A stretch of DNA of 64,000 nt from Apoda limacodes (taxonomy: Eukaryota; Arthropoda; Insecta; Lepidoptera; Limacodidae): assembly GCA_946406115.1 (NCBI GenBank), contig OX291557.1, forward strand, positions 10,572,501 to 10,636,500. The letters run 5' to 3'. Positions 23,965 through 36,970 of this stretch are shown piece by piece. Both the position numbers and the translations under genes were made by a program. A model generated the notes under the pieces. The model was not told the origin of the DNA and made no database searches. It was given only the letters and a program-made list of their open reading frames with translations. Position 1 is the first letter of the stretch, and every line of letters starts with the position of its first letter.

Positions 23965-24248
23965 TGTAGCCGAAAATGCTACGAAATTTTGGGTCACAAA
24001 TTAAAATTACAAGAACTTACCCAATTTTGGCGTCATATGTTTTTGGTAAACTTGTGTGTAAAGGGGTGTATTGAATTGTGTATGTGTGTGTTTAGTGTTT
24101 CTCTGTTCACTATAACTATATAATATAGAATTAGATCTAAAAACAACAGCCGCGACCATTCAACCAAAGATTATATGTGTGACTGACGTGCATGCGCACA
24201 GAGATAGCTACGATATTGCTGAACCGACCGCATATTTTTTACCGAACA
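23965..24248 (-). repeat. 5' LTR of the BEL/Pao element (284 bp)
   Basis: This is the direct repeat of 18639-18913. On the - strand the element interior begins after ...GGCTACA, and a primer-binding site candidate TGGTAGGCAGACG starts 5 nt later. The tRNA was not identified. Confidence 0.9.
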
Positions 24249-25035
24249 ATATCTATTAAGCTACTAAATAAATAAAGCTTGTCGTAATAGAAACATAAAT
24301 GTATACCAAAAATCACACGAAACGGTTAAAAACGGGGCCACTTTTCGCATTCTTATCGCGTCACATTCCCTCTGCAGCAAATCATTTGGTTACTGCTTCA
24401 CTAAATTTCAGTGTATTTGTATGTTACATATACTGAAATCATCATAGTTAAATATACTTTATAAACAATAGTCTAAAAAAAAACTTTTTACCATTATTTT
24501 AAATTGAAAACACAATATGCGTCGGTCACACGATTTTAGGTACTTTAGATTTTTCCAAATAAAGGCTTGCTGTTGAACACGACAGCAGCGACCAATCACA
24601 GAATTAGATTCGGACGAACGTCAGGCGTATTCCGGTATTGAAGAAGTGAGACGAGTGGCTTATCCACGTTCAGTGACAAACAAAATCTGGTGAGTTCTAT
24701 TTATTCATAGATGTATGCGTACGTGGACAACATTTTTGGGCGTTGTATTTTAGCAATTGAAATTAAAGTTAGCTAATCGAAGCAATCAAAATGCAAGATA
24801 TTAATATAGTATTTATTTTAAAATATTACACGTTAGTTTGCATGAATTTATTAAAAAAAGGCAAATTATCGTCACCTTTGTGACATCACCTTCGTGGCGT
24901 TTTGTCCACCAAGGTGATTTTGTGCCACGAAAGTGATTTTGTGCCCTGAAAGTGAATCTTTGTATGTTGGCAGTAAAGTTTTATGACTATTTTCAGTGCC
25001 TTAGAATGCGACAAGCTGCCTAAGGCGCCCAGAAA

Positions 25036-25272
25036 ATGCAGAAAAACGAGAACAGAAAGAAAAAAATCAAACCCTGGGCTTCACAATGTCAAAGCAAGCA
25101 AGCAGTTATTATAGACGTAAAGCCAGAGGAGTCATTGTACCAAGCCAATGAAATGTATATCGAAGTAAAAAGAGCAAAACAGTTACGAGATCGACTGAAC
25201 AGCAAACTGTACGGTACAAGAAAAGAAAAAAAAAACAGCAAAAAAAAAACAGTGCTCTTTAAGATCTTTTAA
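25036..25272 (+). CDS. Small Lys-rich ORF of unknown function
   Basis: This 78-codon frame starts at an ATG about 38 nt after a plausible splice acceptor (CTATTTTCAG at about 24998). It has basic ends and a central acidic helix (PEESLYQANEMYIEVKRAKQ). A second open stretch downstream (about 25290-25460, containing PPHEPPKRVILVTDQAIKPK) is separated from it by stops. It could be a decayed exon of the surrounding TIR element. I do not recognise a family. Confidence 0.25.
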   Translation: MQKNENRKKKIKPWASQCQSKQAVIIDVKPEESLYQANEMYIEVKRAKQLRDRLNSKLYGTRKEKKNSKKKTVLFKIF

Positions 25273-25697
25273 TTTGCGAAAATAATTCTATTTCAATGTC
25301 AATGATCCTATTTCTTCTCCGCCACATGAACCACCAAAGCGTGTCATTTTAGTGACTGATCAAGCAATCAAACCTAAATTTGTCTTCAAGAATAGGCACG
25401 TCAACACCTCTACCAGATTGCTAAATATTTTGCTAAGTTGCAGCAAAATACTTAACTACTTTAATTACGCTTAGTCACCATAAGATTAGATATAACATTT
25501 TAGTTTATAGTAAGCACCTATGTGATTATATTTTCACGTGTATAAAGAGGGGATTTTTGAGTAAAAAAAATTAATATAAAATAAAGATAAGTACTTAACT
25601 GGTTAATAAAATCACACTGAATTACCTATTTGCATTAATATTGTTTTATGATAAAAGTTATTACTAATGTTATGTGGTTTAAATTGACAATTACACA

Positions 25698-26190
25698 TCT
25701 ATACTAATATTATAAAGAGGAAAGATTTGATTGTTTGTTTGTATTGAATAGGCGCCGAAGTTACTGGACCGATTTGAAACATTCTTTTACCATTAAAAGC
25801 CGACACTGTCCCTGGTGAACATAGGCTACTTTTTACCGCCGGAAAACGCTTCATTACTACGGGAAAACGGGTAATAGGACTACGGGTAGTAGGAATTATG
25901 CTTCCGTACTTATCTTTTTCATGGCTGAACCGATTGGGTTGAAATTTTAAATGGGTATTTCGATGGTTTCCTGGATGATTTAACAATACAATTGGACCCG
26001 GTAGGTGGCGCTGCTGTCGGTATATCAACTACTAAACAGCTTAAACGATTGGGTTAAAATTTTGTATGTGTATTTCCATGGTTTTACAGACACGAATGTA
26101 TTATACCATTAAAGAGTAAAGATTTGATTGTTTTTTTTTTTTTTGTAATTAAGGAGTTGTCGTAAGAACCTACGCCGATAACGAAATTTA
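25698..26190 (+). mobile_element. Helitron 5' fragment
   Basis: This begins TCTATACTAATATTATAAAG after an A, the typical Helitron 5' end. It ends near CGATAACGAAATTTAG, which is the sequence just before the terminal hairpin in the 4210-4506 copy. The 3' hairpin and CTAG are missing. Confidence 0.6.
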
Positions 26191-26529
26191 GTTATATTAA
26201 GAACCTCGGACCAAACTGGTTATTGCCTATTTTGTTTATTGATATCATCTATTTGCCAGTTTAATTATTTAATTAGCATTAAGTCTAAACAGTACTTAAA
26301 TTATGAAAAAATTAATGGCTGTAAAGTTTATTTGTCACTTTCGTGGCTTATTGCGTCACTTTCGTGGATCAAGAACTTTATAATATTATATCAGCCAAAC
26401 GAGACTCACGATCTGATTAATTTACTTATGGATTTACTCGTCTTATCAAGCGCTATAAGCTATTTTTCTGTAAATAAGCAAAAAATTAAATCTGCCACGA
26501 AGGTGACGATGAGAATCGTGGCGATGAGA

Positions 26530-27170
26530 ATTACCCGAACGATCTTGGAATTTTATTTTTTAAGTTTATGACCTGGACAAGCAGAACTCATGGTTCTCGA
26601 CATCATTAGTTGTAATGTTTGCCAACTCTTGACGTCTACGTGCACCATTTATGCCGAATATTAATACAACCTGAAAAGAGTTAAAAACAGCGTACAAAAC
26701 ACATATATTGTGAAGAAATACGGAAGTGAAAGAAGTCAATAACAATAATTTAGTTTCAACTGACCTTTGTTGCCAAATATCGGCAACAAAGGTCAGTTGA
26801 AACAACGACAAATAAATACTTTCGACTTTTTACTCTCATAGCCACTTGAGCGTCTTTTTAGAAATGCCAGCAAGTTGGAGTATGACTTGATATAAATACC
26901 ATGTTTTGTTTTCACAGTGCTTTTTAGCATTGAATAGTAGCACCACAATGAGCTTCACTTATATTTTTGAGAAAGTTCCATGAAATAGGCTAAAAACACA
27001 CTTTCTGAAAATGAACTTGCATCTTTGCTTGTTTTCCATAAGATGAAATTTTCATACGCTTGTAAGTATCTATCGGTCAATTTTTCGGGCAAGGGGCTTA
27101 GAGTAGACTTTTTCGCTGCCTCTGAGACTTATAGCGGTGACTTAATTAATTCATCATTACTTGTCGACAT
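26530..27170 (-). pseudogene. Crypton-like tyrosine recombinase, N-terminal half, broken
   Basis: Reading from ATG 27170, it begins MSTSNDELI. It continues, with internal stops, through YENFILWKTSKDASSFSES, SLWCYYSMLKSTVKTKHGIY and LLAFLKRRSSGYESKKSKVF. In a shifted frame it then reaches VVLIFGINGARRRQELANIT, the box-I region with the catalytic Arg. This order matches the N-terminal and box-I parts of the recombinase whose C-terminal boxes are at 17950-18553. A 22-bp hairpin (26753-26803) interrupts the frame. At least three stops and two frame changes make it a pseudogene. Confidence 0.7.
26753..26803. repeat. Perfect 22-bp inverted repeat with 7-nt loop
   Basis: GTTTCAACTGACCTTTGTTG (plus CC) is followed by AAATATC and then its exact reverse complement. 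It sits inside the broken recombinase frame and replaces conserved sequence there. Confidence 0.9.
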
Positions 27171-28029
27171 TTTCAAATAAAAACAATACAGCGAAAAGTA
27201 AAAGCGCGCGGAATAATTTTTACTTGTTCACATCAGCGGTTTTTTTTTAAAAGCAAAGGCACAAAAACAGCCAGTATTACTAATAAAGTAAATTAATATT
27301 TTTGTGTTTTGTAACAGATAAATGGTTGTAATTTATGGTCAAAATTTATTAAATTAAAGAATTAAATGTTTATTTATTATATTTTATCTCCCAAAGTTAA
27401 TTTTATTCATGAAATGTTGACCACTTTTCTGACATAAAACCTCTTTGCAAAGATTTAAAAAAGTACCGTTCGTTTTAAACGGAGCATCTTGATAAACCGT
27501 GTGTTTTTCCTTATTAAAAAGAAACTCGTGAGTTTTAGATTACAATAACGCACAAGTACGTAATGAGATACAATACGACATTGAAATTGGTGAAATAAGA
27601 GACCCTTTACGAGGAAATGTGTTATAAACTGTGTTTACAGTGCATCTGGTAACACTGATAAAATCAGGCAGCGGTGCGTTTCTTTAAATGGCACCATTTA
27701 CCTAATTAGTGTTATTAACCGATATTGATAACGTTGATGACAAGGGCGAAGCCAGCTTTTGGGCTAGGGGGAGCCACTGACCCACACGATGGTGTGCGCG
27801 AAAAAATAAATTCATCCCTCAGTTCAATGTATAAAGGACTTTCCTTTATGTATCCTAATTTTATTACAAAAACTGTATGGTGGTTTACAAAAGATATGGT
27901 AAAAAAAAGGTTTATATATGGTAAAACTATATAGGCGTGGAGCAGAAGTATTATGGTTTTTTTTTAAAGGGGGACAACCTCCTTTACAAGCTGTCTTACG
28001 AATATCTAAATTTGGTATTTTTTTGCCTT
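27171..28029. other. Intergenic stretch, no gene recognised
   Basis: AT-rich DNA upstream of the recombinase remnant. It has only short frames and a segment (about 27780-27930) related to repeat sequence seen near 46280-46340. Confidence 0.4.
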
Positions 28030-28200
28030 GGACAAATTTCAACCGACGGAACAGGCTGGATTTCGGGCGCAACCCGCGTCCGTATCCTGGGTGTAGACGA
28101 TCCAGACATGGCAGCAGTATTTCATATGGGGCCGGACTTGCGACTTGTAAATCAGCAACCTTTGCCCCGAGGTGAAGTACTGCTTCGCTCTATTGAGTAC
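28030..28200 (-). mobile_element. Non-LTR retrotransposon fragment (RT C-terminal)
   Basis: The - strand encodes YFTSGQRLLIYKSQVRPHMK followed by YCCHVW, the same RT region as at 1900-2090. It is truncated on both sides. Confidence 0.65.
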
Positions 28201-28334
28201 TTCAAATTTTTTACGCAAGATTCACCTCAAGCCTGAAAAACTATTTGCGAAACATAATGAGTGAAACCAGACTCAACGGTTTGGCTTTCATGAATATTTA
28301 CTATGGAACACAAACATAATTTAATGCGAATGAA

Positions 28335-28870
28335 AACTTAAACAAAAAACAGTCCAAGTGCCAGTCTAGCTCTCGCACCGAGGCCGGGTTCCGTACAGAC
28401 TTATTATATGAAGATAGTTCTTCCATCGTGAGATCAAGTATCACAGGTTTATGCTTAAGCCTTAATTATCAGATTTTGGTTTTATTTATATACACCATGC
28501 GTCTTGCCAAATTTCATGATTCTAGGTCAGCGGGAAGTACCATATAGGTTTTGATTTATTTGTGTCTCAATATGCGACAAAAATAACCGTATTTTGGGCA
28601 TATTTAAATACTTCTCCTATATTTAGGTATTATGTTAGACCTTGCTTTGTGACAAATTTCATGATTCTAAGACAACGAAAAGTGCCATATAGGTTTTGAT
28701 TTATTTGTGAATGCCGAAATATTTGACAAATATGGCCGTATTAAGATTGATTTTCTTACAGCTTCAAGGGATAATTTGATAATAATTTTAGCTTGATACC
28801 TTTACGCATTCCAGAGAAAAAGGGTCATGACAGACAGACAGGACAACAAAGTGATTCTAGTATAAGGGTT
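28335..28870 (+). repeat. Dispersed repeat, family 2
   Basis: This is the forward copy of the family at 10365-10806. It starts CAGTCCAAGTGCCAG and ends near GACAGACAGACAGGACAAC. It contains an internal near-duplication: CAAATTTCATGATTCTA(A/G)G followed by CATATAGGTTTTGATTTATT occurs twice, about 160 bp apart. Confidence 0.6.
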
Positions 28871-28920
28871 CTTTTTTTTCTAGGGAGCACCTAAATATCT
28901 ACATTTTTGCCATTTTTTTT

Positions 28921-29455
28921 TTTAAAATACCACTAAGGTGGCAAACAAGCACACGGGCCGCCTGATGGTAAGGACAAAGAAGAAACGTACGTAAGCCCTC
29001 CAGCCAAATGAATCGATGTTTTAATTACGAAATCTAACAGCGGATAGGCTGGTGTCGGCCGTTTGAACAAAATAGGACCTACATAATTATCCTTGAGTTT
29101 TCGTATGGTTGATTTTGATCGTCTGGCGGGAGGGATATGCCCAAGTGCGAATTTTTGAACCAACATTATTGAAATATAGATTTTTACGGGCAAGAAGAAC
29201 GTGTCTGCTGTATAATCTTGTGTACCTAGGTGCCTACTCCTTCCTAGTCTAAAGTCGGTTGTTTTTAACAGCTTCAAGATGGCAAACAAGGTTACAGCCT
29301 GTGTGATGTTTAGCGATAGCTTGCAACATTAGAAGTATCAATTTCCTATTCAAACAGCCCAAACTGTGGTTTTAGTACCTAAAGAAAACCTTGGCAGGCT
29401 CATTACACAACCTAAGCGATCGCGGGAGGAAGCACCACAGAAACCGCACACTGCG
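28921..29455 (-). mobile_element. Decayed non-LTR fragment: 3' tail plus ORF2 end
   Basis: The tail motif (ACCACTAAGGTGGCAAACAA) is at 28931-28950. The segment around 29340-29450 matches the inverse of 50470-50570 (for example AAAGAAAACCTTGGCAGG). Confidence 0.5.
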
Positions 29456-30160
29456 TGAGGGTTTTTTCACTGTACTGCTTACAACACCATTACGTAGGCA
29501 ACCATCCGTCAGGCATTTAACTCAAGGGTTTGGCTGGATACGTTGACAGCCTTCATTCATTACCTTGGGCCTGCGTTATATAAAACTACTATACATACAC
29601 TTTTGCAAAACGGATTTCAATGTGGTTAAAAGAAACCGACTAATTAAAATAACGGCTGTTTTAAATGACTTTTTAATTTAAGTGTAGGTAGTGTGATAGG
29701 TACGTGCATGTACGGTTATCAAGTAATTATTCATGTATGCTACTTCCGATATTAATGTGTCTGACGGAAGCGCTCTACAGTCGTTATAGACAGCAAAAGC
29801 GATTCCTACATACATCCTACATTCCTATGTACATACATAGCATCATAGGTAATGTGTATAACACAGACAGCATGTAAGTAGGTACGACAAAGCGTGGGCA
29901 GATAGCGTGACACTGTTTCTCATGTAACATCCAACCACAATGATGTACTAGAGCTGTATTTACGGTCATTCCTGCGGATTAGGGTAGCCATACATAATAT
30001 GATAATGAGACCTATAATAACATTATGGATAAAAATGCCAATAGTAGAGTTTATGGGTTTACCAAAGTACCTATCATCTACATTTACCGAAATAATGAAC
30101 GAAAAATAATCATCAAAGAGATTAATCCTAATAAGTAATCAATTTTAGAATAAGCCAGAA
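29456..30160. other. Intergenic stretch, no gene recognised
   Basis: No coding frame or convincing repeat boundary was seen in this AT-rich DNA. Confidence 0.4.
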
Positions 30161-30207
30161 ATAATATAATATTACATTTGTAATGTAATATTTACATTCG
30201 TGTAATA

Positions 30208-30295
30208 AAATCTGAATCAACTCAGTTTTACAGAGCATCAAAAATAAGCTATCCTTTATTTTTGATGCTCTGTAAAACTGAGTTGATTCAGATTT
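30208..30295. repeat. Perfect 40-bp inverted repeat with 8-nt loop
   Basis: Arms 30208-30247 and 30256-30295 are exact reverse complements (left arm starts AAATCTGAATCAACTCAG). A smaller palindrome with arms of about 10 bp (AATATTACAT/ATGTAATATT) lies just upstream at 30168-30192. It could be a TIR remnant or a hairpin RNA source; nothing else supports either reading. Confidence 0.9.
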
Positions 30296-30299
30296 CAGT

Positions 30300-31654
30300 A
30301 GCGTCCCTACACTGTCTTAATAGACTTTAAGAAATATAATATTTACTTAGTTACCCGTTAACACATTTTCTTCAATAATAAGTTTACTCTTTGTATCGAC
30401 TTGTCCTAGAAAACCAGAATGAATATCAGTCCTACTGTTAATATACATTATTCCTACACAATATGCCAGCAACTCTACAATAATAGTATTTCCGGCTCCA
30501 CCTAGACACATTTTTTGAGAAGAATGTGCGTGCATAAATCCTTACTAATAAGCTCGAACGCAAACTTTAGAGCGGCTGGCTATTGACTTTAAAACCCGAT
30601 TGTTTTGAAGCAGCATTCACAAAGTTCCTTCATAATTGGTAATTTCTGCAACCTAGTAAAAAAGTTTACACATTTGATTACTGAAGTACGAAACTGTACT
30701 TTTTTATAAGTAATTGTTGTTATTGCCGTATTATTGCTGAATACTAATATAGTGAAGTTAAAGATTTTGTTTGTTTGTTTGAGCGCGCGAATCTTTGGAA
30801 CTACCTCGGATTAAAAAAAAATCTTTCTGCATTTGAAAGCTTAATTCTTAAAAAAGGTTATAGGTAATTTAACATCACGCTACGACCCTTAGGAGTCGAG
30901 CAAAAATATAATCCGAAAAATTCTAAGCGAAAACGAAGTTATAGCAGTAGCAGCAGCAGGATGCCAGCAACGGATAGGATGATGATTGATGACTGATGGC
31001 AGCAGGAGGGGCGCATTTCACGAAGACGTCATCACACACAGCTAAAATACCCGCCGCCGCTTGTAGTATGTAGGTCTAATAACTACTCAATTGCGCCTTG
31101 AAACCAGGGATGCAAATGGAAAAAAATCTATACTAAAAAAGGTTCAGGGCGTAAAATAAGATTACAAAAAACCTAAATTTATAGCCTAATTAAGATTATT
31201 TTTAATAATTTAATTTAAAAAAAAATATACGTCATTGCATGGGCACTCAAGTGTATAAACTATCAATAGTATGTAACTAGTAAGTATAGTATTATATAGT
31301 CTTGTGTATTTTTCTTTGGATTTTAGAATAAGTTTTGATTGCTTTTAAAGTTAGGTCCCCTTTTGGACAATAAAAAGAAAAACCTAGTAGTAGAAACAGA
31401 CCTAAGATTGTTATACTATGCTATGGGTATTGATAAAATTTCCTATTTTTTAATAAATGTGTGAAGCCAATTTATATTTTAGTTACAGTTGCTTGCTTTG
31501 TTTGGTCTATTCCTTGCATATAACTTTTTATAATTCTCTTTCTACCAATAACATGTAAATTGCCAGATCTGTACATAGTGTAGCCCATAGAAAGTAAACA
31601 GTACCATTCAAGTTTATACAAAAGTAATAAAAATCACAAAATAACAAGCTCCTT
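30300..31654. other. Intergenic stretch with a possible Helitron 5' remnant
   Basis: No gene was seen. Near 30740, ATACTAATATAGTGAAGTTA resembles a Helitron 5' end, but no matching 3' end was found. The downstream part becomes the SRPK 3' region. Confidence 0.35.
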
Positions 31655-31660
31655 TCAATA

Positions 31661-31666
31661 TTTTAT
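31661..31666 (-). terminator. Candidate SRPK poly(A) signal
   Basis: TTTATT on the + strand gives AATAAA on the - strand, about 760 nt after the SRPK stop codon. The interval has no competing gene, so a long 3'UTR is plausible. Confidence 0.4.
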
Positions 31667-32423
31667 TCATGTAAATTTGCAGATATAATTAATACAAATA
31701 ATGGGTATGTAAATTGGGATCTATGACAAAATACCTAGCAGCTGGGTCGAGGACACTATTAAACGATGTACCTCCATAATTAGTAGTATCCAGCCATTCT
31801 TAAATTTAGACAATTCATCGAAATATAAAAAGGCAGTCTCGGAGGTGTGGCATTAAAAATACTGTCTTATTCCTAAAGTTTACATTATGAGATTTTTGTT
31901 GTGATCGTGATAAACACAAACTTAAACTATATGTGAACGTACTACCTGAATGGCTACAGCATGCATTACTCTATTACAGGTTTTTCACATAATGAGGTGG
32001 TGTAAGTGCTCTAAGTTAACTATCAAATTCCTTTAATGTGACAAAACCTATATTGTCTACAAGTCATACATCACAATTTTCCTAAAGCTATCTGTACATT
32101 TTGGGAAAGTATTTTAAGTAAGAGGTCAATACAAATGCCAATAAAATCTAACCAATCAGTACTATGTCAACTCAAATTGAGCAGCAGGTGTATTATATAC
32201 ATTGCTACTGTAAAGTTTAGGGAATATCTGTATCAGCTTTATTCCTTTGCTCAGACACAATTTTCCAAATCAATGATTGCCAACAAAACAATCTAGATAC
32301 AAACTAAATTATTCACAAAACCATAAATAAACTTTGATTAAAACATTAAACACTGAAATACTTTGTATATTGACACTACTGATATAATGAATGAAGGACA
32401 TCCATTTCAGAGAGCAATGTATA

Positions 32424-34223
<1,800 letters not shown>

Positions 34224-36427
34224 TTAGCAATTAATTATCGCTCAATAACCTTCAATAAATACAAAATTATCTTTTCATCTCAATCTTACTTTTTGTTTGA
34301 TTATGGCGGCCGAACACAGAGTAGGTACGCGAAAGATTTTTTTTCAACTTCTTTTGACAGCGGATGCAGATCTTTTAGCTAGCGAAGTGTTGCCATACGT
34401 TTATCAGAGAGGCGTTCAAAAACTGAAAAAAATCTGTAGCGTTATGGCTCGAATAGTTCTTAAACTGAGATGCGATGGCTGTCATTAGAATGACGCCTAC
34501 CAAGTTTCGTATTTTCAGATGCTTAAATGAGCATACATTGCACAATGCTATACCTTATTGTTGCGTGCACAAAAAGAAAAACGTTTCGTGGGTTGTCTTA
34601 CCATAAAGTTATCATTTATTAAATTTAACGTATTAAAGTATTTATTATTGTAGATCAAATCAATCAAAATTAAAATTTATAAAGTAACTATTTTACTTTT
34701 TAAATTTAAATATTTAATTTACGCTCATTATCTAGGTATATAAACATGCATACATGCAATGTTTCCCATTGCGTTGAATCTATGGTGAGTTTTTGTTGTC
34801 AAAGCCGGGATGGGATGGTGCCAGGATATTTTACAAGGTATAGTGTTAACTGAAGTGAACAGGGGCCTTACACTTATACCTACCTTTAATTTTATTAAAT
34901 CACCCTTTCCCTTAAACATTCTTAAAATGAAGTGCGATTTGATTGCTTTGAAATAAAAACTTTAGGCAAACGAAAGATTAGATTCTGACGTCCACTACTT
35001 GAAATCACTAAGTACCCCTTATTTCTTTAATATATTTAGATATCTACTCGCTTACAGCGTTACTATAGTGAAGTATTAGGATTTATGACGCCTGTTAGAT
35101 CCAACATCATCTCACATCAAATCTAGGGGGATGTAGGCTAATCATATTACTAGGTCACGCTACTCCAACTAACTAACTAACGCTTCCCCCACCTAGGAGA
35201 GCGACCTTTACTCTCTTAAGGGCTAGGGAACTGTAGACCATAGTAAACCCCCGCTATTCACTGGTGGAGCGAACCGCACTCTTCACTACCATAACCTAAC
35301 CTAACAAGTACGGTTCTCAAGCCTGCGAGGACCTACCCGGGCCTGTAACTCTTGGCCCAATTATCCCTCTTGCCCTCCTACGAAGGCATAAGAAGGGACT
35401 TATACTTCTAAAGACCATACATCGAGCCCACGAGGAACTATATCTCGTGGCTCCACACAATATCATTATTAACTTATTCACTCAATATACAATACACACA
35501 AAATACTGCTCGATATATATTATTAAACCTAGATGTAAAGTCGTGACACAGTCGAGAGTTTCACATATAAATTACATGTAGAAATTATTCTTGCTAGCCA
35601 CCATATTGATAACGCAGTAAAGAAAGAAAATTTGACCATTATTAACCATAGATAAAGGGCGATTGCTCAATCCTTCGGTGTTGCCAGTATTTGTATCGAA
35701 CGTCGCGACAACTGTGATATGATAGGGCATAGGGCGAAATTCCTAAAAGTGGAAACACTAATTCGACTTGACAGATGCTACATAGACGCAACTCGATTAC
35801 TTGTTTAAAAACTTTAGGGCTGAGTTGGGAATCCGATAACGTCTTTCTTGACTAAAGTTACTAGTTTTTGAACGTAGCCCTGGGATGTCGAGGTCAAAGT
35901 GTATACAGTGTCTAGAACGGTAATGGTAATAGGAACGTTACTATCAAATCACATAGAGAAGACATTTTTGTATCTTGTCGTCTGTGTCAAAGTATCAGTG
36001 CGTTCTGCGCTGTCTATTGATTGCCATAATTAATATGAATGTACGGGCAGTAGCCCATAAAGCCCTGTTGAGGCCACTAGGCAATGTAAGTAAGTCTTTG
36101 GGCTCCTCTTGGCTTAAGTGGCATGCTTAAGCTTTTAGCTTTATTAAAAATTGTTCAATGGTTTTAAACAAAGTCAAAGTAAATTTTTTTATTCAAATTC
36201 GGTTATTACAAACACTTTTGAATCGTCAAAGTTATGAAATACTATTTTTTAGTAGGTTATGGCATTTTGTTTTAAAATACTATAACGCTAGTTTGATTAT
36301 CATGACATGACTATTAGGGTCGGCTCATACCGAGACGCGACGCGACGAGACGTGGCGCGGCATTTGGCTTATGTTTAACTTATCACCAGATATAGTAAAA
36401 TATAACATCAAAAAAAAAAATTTTTAC
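34224..36427. other. Intergenic stretch upstream of SRPK
   Basis: The first 100-200 bp should hold the SRPK promoter and 5'UTR. From 35160 to 35480 there is a GC-richer block (CACCTAGGAGAGCGACC, then AACCTAACCTAAC and CGAGGACCTACCCGG) that looks like an unidentified repeat. No coding exon was recognised. Confidence 0.4.
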
Positions 36428-36785
36428 TGCCAAAAACAGTAAATGATCACCAAAAATTAAACCCCTATTTGAATGTCAAATCATATACATAAATTTTTCA
36501 TCTAGCTATTCTTTTAAAGCAAATATTACCAAATTAATCATTGTTAACCTAAAAATAGTAAATGACCATCAAATTTTGTACTATATTTTAATTTAAAATG
36601 TCATTCAAATATTAAACATCGCGCTATCCTATACAAGTAAATTACTCTAAATAAATCATTGTTTACCCAAACATAGTAAATTAACTCGAAAAGTTTGACC
36701 CTATTACTGTTGTAAAATGTTCACTAAAATCAGACCTTTAAAGTCAAAAAATTAATAAACACTACCAAAAAACATTATTTCTCTT
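36428..36785 (+). repeat. Satellite-like array, about 120-bp unit, three degenerate copies
   Basis: Units start at 36428, 36549 and 36667. Each begins with a motif like AAACATAGTAAATGA, and the first two end with AAATTAATCATTGTTAAC or a close variant. Confidence 0.65.
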
Positions 36786-36799
36786 GAGCGTTTATTCAA

Positions 36800-36970
36800 T
36801 TAATTGTTCATCATCATAAATGTTGGTCCACTGCTGGCGCTGCCAATGGCGCGCCATTTCTCCCGGTGCTCTGCCTTACGCATTCAGCCACCACCAGCCA
36901 CCATACATCATCCGGTCCTTTACCGGAGACGGACCACCGGAAACGGTCGTTCCATTATAGTGTCCCCTCC
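36800..36970 (+). repeat. Fragment of a dispersed repeat
   Basis: Contains CATCATCATAAATG and TTGGTCCACTGCTGGC followed by a GC-rich segment. The style recalls the 3' ends of some insect non-LTR elements (RTE-like), but this assignment is tentative. Confidence 0.3.

Larger units (their letters stand above)
18639..24248 (-). mobile_element. BEL/Pao LTR retrotransposon with both LTRs and 5-bp TSD, internally deleted
   Basis: Near-identical direct repeats at 18639-18913 and 23965-24248 start TGTAGCC and end GAACA on the + strand. The flanks are ATATC on both sides (18634-18638 and 24249-24253), a perfect 5-bp target duplication typical of this superfamily. A C-rich run (AACCCCCGCCCC) right after the left LTR is the polypurine tract of a - strand element. 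Gag is at 19605-21055 and the pol remnants at 18967-19446. Most of pol is missing. A non-LTR element (21058-23700) is inserted near the start of gag. Confidence 0.93.
24869..26510. mobile_element. Candidate TIR DNA element with clustered 13-bp motif
   Basis: The left end ATCGTCACCTTTGTGAC and the reverse complement of the right end, ATCGTCACCTTCGTGGC, match at 15 of 17 positions. A 13-bp motif, GCCACGAARGTGA, occurs five times at 24871-24954 and three times at 26334-26507, in both orientations. This is the pattern of subterminal transposase-binding repeats. A small ORF (25036-25272) and a Helitron fragment (25698-26190) lie inside. The superfamily is unknown and no target duplication was found. 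Confidence 0.4.

Noticed and set aside
27725..28236. Several overlapping + strand frames of 69-99 codons
   Set aside because: They cover repeat DNA and the antisense of a non-LTR RT fragment.
30208..30295. MicroRNA precursor
   Set aside because: A perfect 40-bp stem with no bulges and no conserved arm is not typical of animal pre-miRNAs; kept only as a structural finding.
34297..34488. Possible divergent gene next to SRPK
   Set aside because: The 63-codon frame has no recognisable domain, and the reading frame runs out quickly with no clear splice donor.
35300..35320. AACCTAACCTAAC, resembling the insect telomere repeat
   Set aside because: Only two units are present, which is expected by chance or inside a dispersed repeat; no array.
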